64,000 nucleotides of DNA from Lachnoclostridium sp. Marseille-P6806 (GTDB taxonomy: Bacteria; Bacillota; Clostridia; Lachnospirales; Lachnospiraceae): assembly GCF_900625025.1 (NCBI RefSeq), contig NZ_LR130585.1, positions 25,172-89,171 on the forward strand, in the 5' to 3' direction. The notes beneath the pieces were generated by a model. It had not been told where the DNA came from. It ran no database searches and saw nothing but the letters and a program-made list of their open reading frames with translations. Shown here one piece after another: positions 1-8,941 of this stretch. The first letter of the stretch is position 1. Each line of letters starts with the position of its first letter. The position numbers were made by a program, and so were the translations under genes.

Positions 1-2
1 CG

Positions 3-974
3 CTGGGCGTATTCGCGGACATCGATTCCTACCTGCAGGAATGGGGCGAGCTGGACAATTTCTATGAGGGACCGCTCTCCTCCTGCCGCGGAAGTGACGG
101 ACATCTCTACGGTCTGCCGAACAATTCCAACTGCCTCGCGCTTCTGTGCAATATGGATATGCTGAAGGAGGCGGGAATTGACAAGGCGCCGGACACATGG
201 GAGGAATTCGAAGCGGCGTGCGCGGCGACTTCGGATCCGGAAAGCGGCGTCTACGGCTTTGCTATGTGCGCTGTCTCCAATGAGGAGGGAACATTCCAGT
301 TCATTCCATGGCTGTACGGAGCGGGAGCCAGTATCGCGGATGCGGATTCTCCGGAGGCGGTCCGGGCGTTTTCGTTCCTTGCGGAACTCGAGAAGAACGG
401 CTATATGAGCAACGAGGTCGTCGGCTGGGGACAGGGCGACGCGCTGAACGCGTGGGCGGCCGGCAAGGCGGCCATGATGGAGGCCGGAACGTGGATGATC
501 GCGCAGAATCTGGATAACGCGGATTCGATCAAAAACAATGTCACATGGGAATATGAGTTTGTTCCGATGCCCTCGGACAACGGAAACCGGGCCACGGTTA
601 TCGGCGGAGAAAACTTTGGCGTCTGTTCGTCCTCAGAGCATGTCGAGGCCTGCGCGAAGTTCCTGATGACGATGGAGACGGCGCAGAACAACGCCGATTG
701 GTGTGAGCTTGCAGGCAAGCTCCCGGTGAGAGGCGACGCAGTCGGACTGAAAGATTTCTGGACGGCGGACGAACGCTACAAGGTATTCAACGACTCCATG
801 AACTTTGCGGTGGCGCGCGGGCCTCATGCGCAGTGGCCGACGATCTCCGAGGCGCTCTGGACGGCAGAGCAGGCGGCCATTCTCGGACAGGCGGATGCGG
901 AAACAGCGGCAGCGCAGGCTGCGGCAGTGATTGACCCCATTCTTGCCGAGACGCCGCTCCCGTCCGGGAACTGA
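3..974 (+). CDS. Sugar ABC transporter substrate-binding protein (5' truncated by window edge)
   Basis: The reading frame is open from base 3, so the start codon and lipoprotein signal lie outside the window. The visible 323 residues have the family 1 extracellular solute-binding layout: a YGLPNN segment, a lobe with FIPWLYGAG and KAAMMEAGTWM, and a C-terminal ADAETAAAQAAAVIDP helix. The protein would be a membrane-anchored binding protein that captures an oligosaccharide and passes it to the two permeases that follow. The segment from 975 to 1122 before the first permease is GC-rich. The substrate cannot be read from the sequence; the neighbouring GH31 gene suggests a xylose- or glucose-containing oligosaccharide. 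Confidence 0.88.
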   Translation: MGVFADIDSYLQEWGELDNFYEGPLSSCRGSDGHLYGLPNNSNCLALLCNMDMLKEAGIDKAPDTWEEFEAACAATSDPESGVYGFAMCAVSNEEGTFQFIPWLYGAGASIADADSPEAVRAFSFLAELEKNGYMSNEVVGWGQGDALNAWAAGKAAMMEAGTWMIAQNLDNADSIKNNVTWEYEFVPMPSDNGNRATVIGGENFGVCSSSEHVEACAKFLMTMETAQNNADWCELAGKLPVRGDAVGLKDFWTADERYKVFNDSMNFAVARGPHAQWPTISEALWTAEQAAILGQADAETAAAQAAAVIDPILAETPLPSGN

Positions 975-1122
975 TGTCAGTCGGCGAGTGATACGGCCGG
1001 AGGATTCGCCGCAACGGACAGACGGCTGCCATCAGGATACCCGCCCCTGCGGCGGGGGCTGGCGGCAGCCGTTTTCATTCCTGACGGACGGCTTTCCGGT
1101 GTATTTTCAGAATGGGGGCAGT

Positions 1123-2019
1123 ATGAAAAAGCTGACAATGCAGCAGAAGAAAAGACGGGAGGGTTATGCGTTCATCCTCCCCGGCTTTGCCTATATGGTC
1201 GTGATACTGGGCTATCCTCTTCTGTATAATATCGTTCTCAGCCTTGAGAACGTGAATGTGAAAACCTTTGCGGGGAAAAGCTATACCTTTGTCGGGCTGC
1301 AGAATTATGCGGCGCTGTTTCACAACGCGACGTTTCTGCTGATTCTGAAGAACACTTTTGTTTTCACGTTCTGGTGTCTGGTGTTTCAGTTCACCATAGG
1401 GTTTCTTCTGGCTCTGTTTTTTTCAAAGCGCTTTACGCTGGCGGGGCCGATTCGGGGTATGATACTCGTCGCCTACATGATGCCCATGTCGGTTACGGCG
1501 CTTCTGGGGAAGAACATGTTTGACAAGTCCAGCGGCGTGATCAATGATCTGCTGCTGCGGACAGGTCTGCTCCATGCGCGCGCGGACTGGCTGCTGCAGC
1601 CGGGCACGGCGATGGCGGCGGTCATAGTGATGAACTGCTGGGTCGGGATTCCGTTCAATATGCTGCTGCTGACCTCGGGACTTACCGGGATCTCCGGGGA
1701 TATTCTTGAGGCGGCGGAGGTGGACGGAGCGAATCACTGGCAGAGGTTCTGGAAAATCACCGTTCCTCTGCTCCGGCCTGCGATCATGGCGGTGCTGATG
1801 CTGGGATTCATCTATACGTTCAAGGCATTTGATCTGATGTTCATTATGACCTCCGGGGGGCCGCTGAATTCGACGGATGTTCTGGGGACATACGCGTACA
1901 ATCTTTCCTTTAAGCAGTACGAGTTCTCGATGGGATCGTCCGCCGCCATGGTTCTTTTCTGCATACTTTTTGTGATCGGACTTTTTTACCTGAAAATGGT
2001 TGCGGCAGAGGATCAGTGA
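1123..2019 (+). CDS. CUT1 sugar ABC transporter permease, MalF/UgpA type
   Basis: 298 residues with about six hydrophobic segments, starting with YAFILPGFAYMVVILGYPLL. The EAA loop, which contacts the shared ATPase, is visible as EAAEVDGANHWQRFWKITVP, and the late MTSGGPLNSTDVLGTY segment is typical of MalF-like permeases. The frame is open further upstream, but the ATG at 1123 follows GGGGGCAG and begins with the expected KK-rich cytoplasmic N-terminus. It forms the membrane channel with the product of 2282-3142. No ATPase gene is present, as is common in Firmicutes that share one MsmX-like ATPase. Confidence 0.9.
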   Translation: MKKLTMQQKKRREGYAFILPGFAYMVVILGYPLLYNIVLSLENVNVKTFAGKSYTFVGLQNYAALFHNATFLLILKNTFVFTFWCLVFQFTIGFLLALFFSKRFTLAGPIRGMILVAYMMPMSVTALLGKNMFDKSSGVINDLLLRTGLLHARADWLLQPGTAMAAVIVMNCWVGIPFNMLLLTSGLTGISGDILEAAEVDGANHWQRFWKITVPLLRPAIMAVLMLGFIYTFKAFDLMFIMTSGGPLNSTDVLGTYAYNLSFKQYEFSMGSSAAMVLFCILFVIGLFYLKMVAAEDQ

Positions 2020-2039
2020 TCGCCGGGAGGGAGGAATAG

Positions 2040-2281
2040 TGTGAAAAATCACGCGGATGCGCTGAGTTGCTCCGTGAGCGAAACGTGCTGTTACGTAGTG
2101 GGACGGCATGAGACGCGAAGCGGGTCGACACTCTACGCGTCGGCGCAGAGATTTTTCACACAGCTATTTGTGCCGAAGCCCAAATAGCTTCTGATCGCAG
2201 CCGTAAAACCGCCTGCGCGCCGGCGCAGGGTGCTTTTACGGCGCGTGCCTCGCACAAAGTGCTTCGGCATGGTGATTTTTT
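2040..2281 (+). repeat. Dispersed structured intergenic element, full-length copy A
   Basis: A 240-bp block fills the gap between the two permease genes. It starts with TGTGAAAAATC (2040-2050), repeated inverted as GATTTTTCACA (2150-2160). It then holds three hairpins: AGCTATTTG/CAAATAGCT (2162-2170/2181-2189), GCCGTAAAA/TTTTACGGC (2200-2208/2234-2242) and inside this CCTGCGC/GCGCAGG (2212-2218/2223-2229). TGCCGAAGC (2171-2179) can also pair with GCTTCGGCA (2261-2269). The right end, GGTGATTTTTT, supplies the ribosome binding site of the next gene and is the inverse of AAAAATCAC at the left end. Related copies lie at 19731, 34931 and 51354. Confidence 0.8.
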
Positions 2282-3142
2282 ATGAAACAGAAAATCAAAA
2301 AGGGAAACAGAACACCGCGGGAACGGAGGAGGAATTTCCTGCTCTGTCTGGGTGCGGTTCTTATTGCGGTCGTTTTTCTGTTTCCGCTCTACTGGCTGAT
2401 CTCCATGTCTTTCAAGACGGACGCGGAGTCTTTCGGTAAAATCGTGACATATTATCCGCACAGCTTCACACTTTATCCGTGGAGAACGAACTTTTCGGAT
2501 CATGAGTTTCTGTCGTCGCTGAAAAACAGCTTCGTCATCGCGCTCCTGTCGATGCTCCTGTCCATAGGCTTCGGTGTTCCCTGCGCCTACGGCATGGGGC
2601 GCTACCGCGTTCCCGGCGGGAGGGGCTTCATGTTGGCCTTTCTGGTGTCGCAGATGCTCCCGGCGTCGCTGATGCTGACGCCCATGTATCTTATTTTCAA
2701 CAAGCTTCACCTTCTGGGAAGCTATCTGGGGCCGGCGATTGCGATTTCATCGGGCTCGGTGCCGTTTATCGTCGTCACGCTGCGGCCGTATTTCAAGAGC
2801 ATACCGACCTCGCTGGACGACGCCGCCCGTATCGACGGCTGTACCGTGCTGCAGTCCTTTGTGCAGATCATGATTCCCGCGATCAAGACGGGGATCATCA
2901 CGGTGCTGGTGATCTCCTTTCTGGGAGGCTGGAATGATCTGGCCTACTCCATGACCTTTAACGTGCAGGCCGACATGCGGCCGCTGACGGCGAATATTTA
3001 CAAATTTCAGAGCAAGTACGGAACCAAATGGAACTGCATCATGGCCTACGGGACGATACTGGTTCTGCCGGTTGTATGTATGTTTATTTTTCTGCAGCGC
3101 TATATCGTGGGCGGCATGACGGCCGGCGCGGTGAAGGAGTAG
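2282..3142 (+). CDS. CUT1 sugar ABC transporter permease, MalG type
   Basis: 286 residues, basic N-terminus, then LFPLYWLISMSFKTDAESF, the usual first membrane segment and periplasmic start of MalG-like permeases. The EAA-type loop reads DDAARIDGCTVLQSFVQIMI, and the C-terminus ends GGMTAGAVKE, a hallmark of this subfamily. The ATG at 2282 lies six bases after GGTGA at the right end of the inserted structured element, so the element provides the ribosome binding site. It pairs with the permease encoded just upstream. Confidence 0.92.
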   Translation: MKQKIKKGNRTPRERRRNFLLCLGAVLIAVVFLFPLYWLISMSFKTDAESFGKIVTYYPHSFTLYPWRTNFSDHEFLSSLKNSFVIALLSMLLSIGFGVPCAYGMGRYRVPGGRGFMLAFLVSQMLPASLMLTPMYLIFNKLHLLGSYLGPAIAISSGSVPFIVVTLRPYFKSIPTSLDDAARIDGCTVLQSFVQIMIPAIKTGIITVLVISFLGGWNDLAYSMTFNVQADMRPLTANIYKFQSKYGTKWNCIMAYGTILVLPVVCMFIFLQRYIVGGMTAGAVKE

Positions 3143-3218
3143 AATATGCGGTGAGAGCGCACCGGAGCTTTCGTTCGGAGCTTTCATCATAATGCCTGGG
3201 GGGCAGGGGAGGAAAACG

Positions 3219-5249
3219 ATGATCAGGATGGAGGAGGACCGGCTGGTCCGGCGATTTGATAAGGAACTTCTTGTCGTCGAGGCGTGGGGGAGAAACGGCC
3301 TGCGCGTGCGGGCGACGCAGCGTCATGCCTTTGAGGAGGACGACGGCGTGCAGGCGCTGCTCCCCCGGCCGAAGCCGAAGGGGGTCAGGATTTACGAGGC
3401 GGACGGTGTATGGAGCATCGAGAACGGCAAGATACGCGCTGAGCTCACCGGCAGCGGAAAGCTCCGCTACTACAATCAGAACGGAAAGCTTCTGCTTGCC
3501 GAATTTCAGCGGACCCGCGAGATGTATGAGGAGGGACACCGGGAATTCAATTCTGCGCTGGAACTGTACCCCAGAACGTTCCGCCCGCATCCGGGAATGG
3601 ATAATTTTGAGCTCACAGCCCGCTTTGAGGCGGTCTGCGGCGAGCGGATCTTCGGCATGGGGCAGTACCAGCAGCCCTATCTGGATATGAAAGGCTGCGT
3701 TCTGGAACTGGCGCACCGGAATTCACAGGCCTCCGTGCCGTTTGCGCTTTCCAGTGAAGGCTACGGCTTTCTCTGGAATAATCCCGCAATCGGCTCGGTC
3801 GTCTTTGGGAAGAATGTGACCGAGTGGAAAGCGTCCTCTGCCAAGCAGCTCGATTACTGGATCACGGCGGGGGATACGCCGGCGGAGATCGAGGAGAGCT
3901 ATGCGGACGTGGCCGGAAAGGTTCCGATGATGCCGGAGTATGGGCTCGGCTTCTGGCAGTGTAAGCTGCGCTACAAGACGCAGGAGGAGATTCTCTCTGT
4001 GGCGCGGGAGTACCGCAGGAGAGGACTGCCGCTTGATGTTATTGTCGTGGACTTTTTCCACTGGCCTTATGAGGGGGACTGGACGTTTGACAGGGATTAC
4101 TGGCCGGATCCGAAAGGAATGGTCGAGGAGCTGAAAGAAATGGGAATCCGCCTTATGGTCAGCATCTGGCCGACCGTGGAGCAGGATTCGGAAAATTACG
4201 CCGAAATGAAGGAGCTCGGATATCTCATGCGGACGGAGCACGGGAAGCGTCTCGGTGAGCTCGGAGGTGCGGCGGTCATTGATGTCACCAATGCGGACAC
4301 CCGGCATTATGTCTGGGATAAGATCCGCGAAAATTATTATAAGCTGGGCATCCGCATCTTCTGGCTGGATGAGGCTGAGCCGGAGCTGAACGGCGAGCCG
4401 GGCTACGGTGGTTATGAGTATGAGCACTATCGGTATTTCCGCGGCGCGGACATGGAGATAGGGAATATCTTCCCCCGCGAATATGCGCGCATGGCCTATG
4501 AGGGCATGCAGGCCGAGGGCCAGGAGAACATCGTAAATCTTCTGCGCTGCGCATGGGCCGGCTCGCAGCGGTACGGCGCTCTGGTCTGGTCGGGGGACAT
4601 CGATTCGTCCTTTGCCTCTCTCCGCAACCAGCTCCGCGCCGGGCTGTCCATGGGAATCGCCGGCATTCCGTGGTGGACGACGGATATCGGCGGATTCCAT
4701 GGCGGGGACATTCGCGCGCCGTGGTTCCGGGAAGTGTTTGCGCGGTGGTTTGCATTCGGCGCGTTCTGCCCGGTGATGCGTCTGCACGGCTTCCGCGAGC
4801 CGATCGAGGAGCCGATGAGCCGCGAGCGGGGAGGGAAATGCCCCAGCGGTGCGGCAAACGAGGTCTGGACCTACGGAGAGGAAATCTACGAGATCTGCCG
4901 CCGGTATCTGCAGCTGCGCGAGGCGATGCGCCCCTATGTCCGCGAGCTCATGCGGGAGGCGCACGAAAAGGGCACGCCGGTGATGCGGCCGCTGTTCTAT
5001 GATTTCCCGGAGGATGCGCAGGCGTGGGGCATCGACGATCAGTACATGTTCGGCCCGGATCTTCTGGTTGCGCCGATTTTGTATGAGGGCGTGACAGAGC
5101 GGGAACTGTATCTTCCGGAGGGAAGCTGGAGAAGCCTTGCGGACGGAAGCATACAGGAGGGCGGGAGGCGCATCACGGTGCCCGCGCCGCTCGACATTCT
5201 GCCGGTGTTTGCAAGAGCGGGCAGGCTGACGGAGCTGACGCTCACATAA
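3219..5249 (+). CDS. Glycoside hydrolase family 31 (alpha-xylosidase or alpha-glucosidase type)
   Basis: 676 residues with no signal peptide, so probably cytoplasmic and acting on imported oligosaccharides. The GH31 nucleophile is Asp384 in FWLDEAEPE and the acid/base is Asp460 in LVWSGDIDSS; the FGMGQY segment of the N-terminal beta domain and GIPWWTTDIGGF after the acid/base are also family features. An earlier in-frame ATG exists at 3192, but the ATG at 3219 is preceded by AGGGGAGG at 3206-3213 with good spacing. The WLD-x-x-EPE form of the nucleophile motif resembles GH31 alpha-xylosidases; exact specificity is inferred. It follows the importer with a 76-base gap and is probably cotranscribed. 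Confidence 0.88.
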   Translation: MIRMEEDRLVRRFDKELLVVEAWGRNGLRVRATQRHAFEEDDGVQALLPRPKPKGVRIYEADGVWSIENGKIRAELTGSGKLRYYNQNGKLLLAEFQRTREMYEEGHREFNSALELYPRTFRPHPGMDNFELTARFEAVCGERIFGMGQYQQPYLDMKGCVLELAHRNSQASVPFALSSEGYGFLWNNPAIGSVVFGKNVTEWKASSAKQLDYWITAGDTPAEIEESYADVAGKVPMMPEYGLGFWQCKLRYKTQEEILSVAREYRRRGLPLDVIVVDFFHWPYEGDWTFDRDYWPDPKGMVEELKEMGIRLMVSIWPTVEQDSENYAEMKELGYLMRTEHGKRLGELGGAAVIDVTNADTRHYVWDKIRENYYKLGIRIFWLDEAEPELNGEPGYGGYEYEHYRYFRGADMEIGNIFPREYARMAYEGMQAEGQENIVNLLRCAWAGSQRYGALVWSGDIDSSFASLRNQLRAGLSMGIAGIPWWTTDIGGFHGGDIRAPWFREVFARWFAFGAFCPVMRLHGFREPIEEPMSRERGGKCPSGAANEVWTYGEEIYEICRRYLQLREAMRPYVRELMREAHEKGTPVMRPLFYDFPEDAQAWGIDDQYMFGPDLLVAPILYEGVTERELYLPEGSWRSLADGSIQEGGRRITVPAPLDILPVFARAGRLTELTLT

Positions 5250-5252
5250 AAA

Positions 5253-5264
5253 GAACATATGTTC
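5253..5264 (+). promoter_or_regulatory. LexA (SOS) box upstream of dinB
   Basis: The 12-base perfect palindrome GAACATATGTTC fits the Gram-positive LexA/DinR consensus GAAC-RNRY-GTTC. It sits 51 bases before the dinB start. A possible extended -10, TGTGATATAGT, follows at about 5277-5287, so LexA bound here would cover the promoter. Confidence 0.85.
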
Positions 5265-5315
5265 TGCCCCGGGATTCTGTGATATAGTGAAAGAAAAAGG
5301 GGGCGGAGCGGCGCG

Positions 5316-6593
5316 ATGGGAGTGCAGAAACAGAGACTGATCTTTCATGTCGATGTCAATTCGGCATTTCTTTCATGGACGGCGGTGCGGCGTCTGGAGG
5401 AGAATCCGGAGGCCGTGGATCTGCGGACGATCCCCTCGGTCATAGGAGGGGATCGGGCGACCCGGCACGGCATTGTGACCGCCAAGTCGATACCGGCGAA
5501 GCGCTACGGGATCGAGACGGCAGAACCGGTCGCGCAGGCCCTGAGGAAGTGCCCGCAGCTCGTCGTGGCGCAGGGAGATTTTGCCACCTACCGGCGCTTT
5601 TCCCATGCGCTCATGGATATTCTGCGCCGCTGGTCGCCGGTGGTGGAGCAGGCGTCGATCGACGAGGCGTATCTGGATATGACGGCGGCGGATCTGTCTG
5701 CTTTCGGAGAAGTGAAAGAGGCAGAAGAGGAGGCGGCCTGCCGCGCGGCCGATGCCATCCGGCGTGAGGTGCGGGAGGAGCTCCGCTTTACGGTCAATGT
5801 GGGCGTCTCCCGCAACAAGCTCCTTGCCAAGATGGCCAGTGATTTCACCAAGCCGGACAGGACGCACACGCTTTTTCCGGAGGAAATTCCCGCCAAGCTG
5901 TGGCCGCTGCCGATCGGGAGCCTCTACGGCTGCGGAAAGAAGACGGCGGCGCGTCTACGGGACGTGGGAATTATAACAATCGGCGATGCCGCGGCGGCGC
6001 CGCCTGCCATGCTGGAGGCTCTTTTCGGAGAGAAGTGGGGACAGTATATCCGGCGGGCGGCGAATGGGATCAGTACGGGCCCGGTGTCGGATGTGCGGGA
6101 GGAGGCCAAAAGCTACTCAAACGAGACGACGACGGCAGTGGACGTCACGGCGGAGAATGTGGAGACGCTGGCGGTCCCTCTTCTGCGGAAGCTGTGCGGC
6201 AAGGTTGCGTCGCGGCTCCGGAAAGACGGTGTGCGCGCCGGGACGATCGGTGTCATGGCAAAGACCAGCGACTTCCGCAACCGGTCGATGCAGCAGACCG
6301 TGGAGGATCCTCTGGATCGTGAGGAGGAGATATTCCGGACGGCGGAGACGCTGCTGCGGCGGCTCCTCCTTGGAGAGAACGGGCATCCGGGGCTGCTCGG
6401 AGAGGGCGGCGTGAGGCTCATCGGCGTATCGGTCTCCCACTTGACCGGCGATTCATTCCGCCAGATGACGCTCACCGATTTTGCGGTCAGTCAGAGAGAG
6501 GCAGAGCACCGCGCCAGAGAAAGAAAGCTGTCGGAAATGGAGGACAGCATACAGTTAAAATACGGAGACGGGGCGCTCCGGCGGGGCGTCTGA
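5316..6593 (+). CDS. dinB: Y-family DNA polymerase IV
   Basis: 425 residues. The two catalytic palm motifs are present: HVDVNSAF with Asp13 and ASIDEAYLD with Asp116 and Glu117. GVSRNKLLAKMASDFTKPD follows, then a helix-hairpin-helix thumb (LYGCGKKTAARLRDVGI) and a little-finger domain (ETTTAVDVT onwards). It would carry out translesion synthesis after DNA damage. A LexA box lies 51 bases upstream, so induction by the SOS response is expected. The gene stands alone between the GH31 gene and a convergent AraC regulator, ending five bases before the latter's stop. Confidence 0.95.
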   Translation: MGVQKQRLIFHVDVNSAFLSWTAVRRLEENPEAVDLRTIPSVIGGDRATRHGIVTAKSIPAKRYGIETAEPVAQALRKCPQLVVAQGDFATYRRFSHALMDILRRWSPVVEQASIDEAYLDMTAADLSAFGEVKEAEEEAACRAADAIRREVREELRFTVNVGVSRNKLLAKMASDFTKPDRTHTLFPEEIPAKLWPLPIGSLYGCGKKTAARLRDVGIITIGDAAAAPPAMLEALFGEKWGQYIRRAANGISTGPVSDVREEAKSYSNETTTAVDVTAENVETLAVPLLRKLCGKVASRLRKDGVRAGTIGVMAKTSDFRNRSMQQTVEDPLDREEEIFRTAETLLRRLLLGENGHPGLLGEGGVRLIGVSVSHLTGDSFRQMTLTDFAVSQREAEHRARERKLSEMEDSIQLKYGDGALRRGV

Positions 6594-6598
6594 GCGGT

Positions 6599-7546
6599 TC
6601 AGTGCTCGTCCAGCAGCTCGGTGCCGGAGGAGAGACGGATGCGGTATTCTGTTGGCGAGCAGCCGGTGTATTTGTGGAAACACCGGTAGAAGCTGGTGAT
6701 GTTATTGAAGCCGGTGCGGTAAGACAGATCCGTGATGGAAATGTCGTCCGTGAGGAGCTTCTGCGCCACACGGATCCGGGTGCGGAGCAGGTAATCGTGG
6801 AACGTCGTTCCGATCTGCCGCTGGAAAATGCGGGAGAAGTGGAACTTGGAGAAGCCCATGAAATCGGCTGCGTCGTCCAGCGTGATATGCTCGGCGTAAT
6901 GCGCCTCGATATAATTCAGGAGGCAGGCGAATTTTTCATAGTTTTCACGGCTTCGACTGGTCTCGTTCATGTCGTCTTTCTGCAGGCGGGAGAAGTGCTC
7001 CTTGCCGATCAGGCAGTACAGCTTGAGAAGATGGCCGTAGATGGACATCTCCCACATGATGTCGTTCCGGAAATAATCGTCGATGATCTGCATCAGAAGC
7101 TCATATGCCTCCGGGTAGATCGCCGGGTGTGTTTTGGGTGTGCAGTGATATGGCGAGAGAAACAGCGGGTCGAGCACGCTTGCGTCCTGTATGACGCGGA
7201 GGAGCTCCGTATCGATGAGCAGGACAAAGCGGGCCCCGGCCTCCTCCGGCTGATCGCAGGTCAGGCGGTGCTGGAGAAAGGGCGGAATCATGATGATATC
7301 GCCGGGGTTCAGACCGTAGGAGGCGTCCGCGGTGTAAACCGTATAGTGCGTCTGCCGGGAGATGATGATCTCCATGGCGGTGTGATGGTGGACATCAAAA
7401 TTCCGGGACTGGTTGTTGTAGATAATTTTTACATGCGCCGCCGGGGAATAAGAAGCCGTCCCCTCGCCGCCGGTGGTGATTCGGCCGGTGTAGCTGTGAT
7501 CCGGCTGCTGGTATTGTAAGGGAATTGCGCTGTCGTTTGTTTTCAT
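6599..7546 (-). CDS. AraC-family transcriptional regulator with cupin sensor domain
   Basis: 315 residues. The N-terminal half (about 45-150) looks like a cupin sugar-binding fold, with the HHHTAMEIII and GLNPGDIIMIPPFLQH strands. The C-terminal 100 residues hold the two AraC helix-turn-helix units: ITLDDAADFMGFSKFHFSRI and ITDLSYRTGFNNITSFYRCF, followed by TGCSPTEYR. It is transcribed away from the SDR gene at 7721 with a 174-base divergent intergenic region, so that gene and perhaps the sugar genes after it are likely targets. The ligand is unknown. Confidence 0.92.
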   Translation of the reverse strand: MKTNDSAIPLQYQQPDHSYTGRITTGGEGTASYSPAAHVKIIYNNQSRNFDVHHHTAMEIIISRQTHYTVYTADASYGLNPGDIIMIPPFLQHRLTCDQPEEAGARFVLLIDTELLRVIQDASVLDPLFLSPYHCTPKTHPAIYPEAYELLMQIIDDYFRNDIMWEMSIYGHLLKLYCLIGKEHFSRLQKDDMNETSRSRENYEKFACLLNYIEAHYAEHITLDDAADFMGFSKFHFSRIFQRQIGTTFHDYLLRTRIRVAQKLLTDDISITDLSYRTGFNNITSFYRCFHKYTGCSPTEYRIRLSSGTELLDEH

Positions 7547-7720
7547 AATAAATATATTCTATGTTCTTTCGGGGCAATGGAGAATAGACGGGGGAGAAAA
7601 AAGCAATAAATGTAATAAGAACGACTATTTTTGTAAAGAAATGTGTGATCCATCTTCCGCGCGGTCTGCTATGATGAAGCTGCAGCAGTGAAAGCAGAAT
7701 GCACAGGAGGGCAAGTTCAT

Positions 7721-8767
7721 ATGCGCAGAGCACTGTTTATCGGGGGAACCGGAACGATCAGCACGGCGATTGTGAGGAGGCTTACGGCGGAGTATACGGA
7801 CTGGGAGGTCTATGTCCTGAATCGCGGAAACCGGAGCGGAGCGTTGCCGGAGGGCGTGCACCGGATCACCGCGGATATCAATGATGAGGAAAAGGTGCGG
7901 GAGGAACTGGACAAGCTGCCTTTCCGCGTCTTTGATACGGTATGCGAGTGGATCGGCTTTGTGCCGGAGCAGGTCGAGAGGGATTTCCGGCTTTTCCGGG
8001 GGCGCACGCGTCAGTACATGTATACCTCGAGTGCCTCGGCGTACCATAAGCCGCCGCGGAGCTGCCGGATCACCGAGGGAACGGCGCTCGCGAATCCGTA
8101 CTGGGAATATTCGCGGAACAAGATCGCCTGTGAGGAATTTCTGATGAAGCAGTACCGGGAAACGGGGTTCCCCGTGACGATTATCCGTCCGAGCCACACC
8201 TATGACGACCGTTCGATTCCGGTGGGCGTTCACGGAAAGCAGGGGCCGTGGCAGGTGATCCGGCGCATGATGGAGGAAAAGCCGGTCATCATTCCCGGGG
8301 ACGGAAGCTCGCTCTGGACGGTGACGTTCCATACAGATTTTGCGGTCGGCTATACCGGGCTTATGGGAAATCCGCATGCCATCGGCGAGGCGTTCCAGAT
8401 CACCGGGGAGGAAACGCTCACATGGAATCAGGTTCATGAGGAGATTGCGGCAGCAGCCGGCGTTCCGCTTCATGCGGTGCACGTATCCAGCGAGTTTCTT
8501 TCGCTCGCGGGGGACCGGAAGTACGGTTATGACTTTAACGGCTCGCTCATCGGCGACAAGGCGGTTTCTGTCCTGTTTGACAACAGCAAGCTGAAGCGGG
8601 TGGTGCCGGAGATGTGCACGCGCGTCCCGTTTGCACAGGGCGTCCGCATTGCGCTGAAGAATATTCTGGAGCATCCGGAGCTTCAGAGAGAGGATCCGGA
8701 GTTCGACGTCTTTACGGAGAGCGTCCTCGCCGCGAGAGAGGCGGCGCTGGAGGCGCTGAACCGGTAG
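7721..8767 (+). CDS. NAD(P)-dependent epimerase/dehydratase (extended SDR)
   Basis: 348 residues. The Rossmann fold starts at once with RRALFIGGTGTIS. The catalytic elements are TSSASAY and the YxxxK pair in YSRNK. AGGAGG at 7705-7710 precedes the ATG at 7721; an earlier in-frame ATG at 7688 lacks a good site. The substrate is probably a nucleotide sugar or a free sugar derivative. Its place between a sugar-type AraC regulator and an isomerase suggests a step of carbohydrate metabolism, but no precise reaction can be read from the sequence. Confidence 0.8.
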   Translation: MRRALFIGGTGTISTAIVRRLTAEYTDWEVYVLNRGNRSGALPEGVHRITADINDEEKVREELDKLPFRVFDTVCEWIGFVPEQVERDFRLFRGRTRQYMYTSSASAYHKPPRSCRITEGTALANPYWEYSRNKIACEEFLMKQYRETGFPVTIIRPSHTYDDRSIPVGVHGKQGPWQVIRRMMEEKPVIIPGDGSSLWTVTFHTDFAVGYTGLMGNPHAIGEAFQITGEETLTWNQVHEEIAAAAGVPLHAVHVSSEFLSLAGDRKYGYDFNGSLIGDKAVSVLFDNSKLKRVVPEMCTRVPFAQGVRIALKNILEHPELQREDPEFDVFTESVLAAREAALEALNR

Positions 8768-8784
8768 AGAGGAACTGGAAAAAT

Positions 8785-8814
8785 AGTGCAAGCGTTCCGG
8801 CAGGAAAGTGCATG
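8785..8814 (+). promoter_or_regulatory. Possible tandem operator for an AraC-type regulator
   Basis: AGTGCAAG (8785-8792) and AGTGCATG (8807-8814) are near-identical direct repeats 22 bases apart, about two helical turns, which suits a two-headed AraC protein. They lie in the 174-base gap between the SDR and isomerase genes. No convincing -35/-10 pair was found beside them. Confidence 0.25.
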
Positions 8815-8941
8815 GCTTTCATTGGATCGTCCTGTTAGACTTTGGGCTGTGTAAGGCGCATTTGTTCGTGTTCTGACGAGTACAGTGTGCCGGGAGCAGG
8901 GGCCGCGGTCCGTAAGAAGGCGCGCCGGCAGGAGGAACGGG

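Noticed and set aside
931..1122. Upstream extension of the first permease frame
   Set aside because: The extension overlaps the binding-protein gene and adds residues not seen in MalF-like proteins; the ATG at 1123 has the proper site.
2040..2160. Small minus-strand peptides with FASHAVPLRNSTFRSRS-like sequence in the repeat
   Set aside because: They arise from reading through structured repeat copies A and B. The changes between copies keep the stems rather than the peptide, and there is no ribosome binding site.
3143..3190. GGAGCTTTC direct repeat after the second permease as a terminator
   Set aside because: It is a short direct repeat rather than a stem, and has no T-run; the GH31 gene follows closely and is probably cotranscribed.
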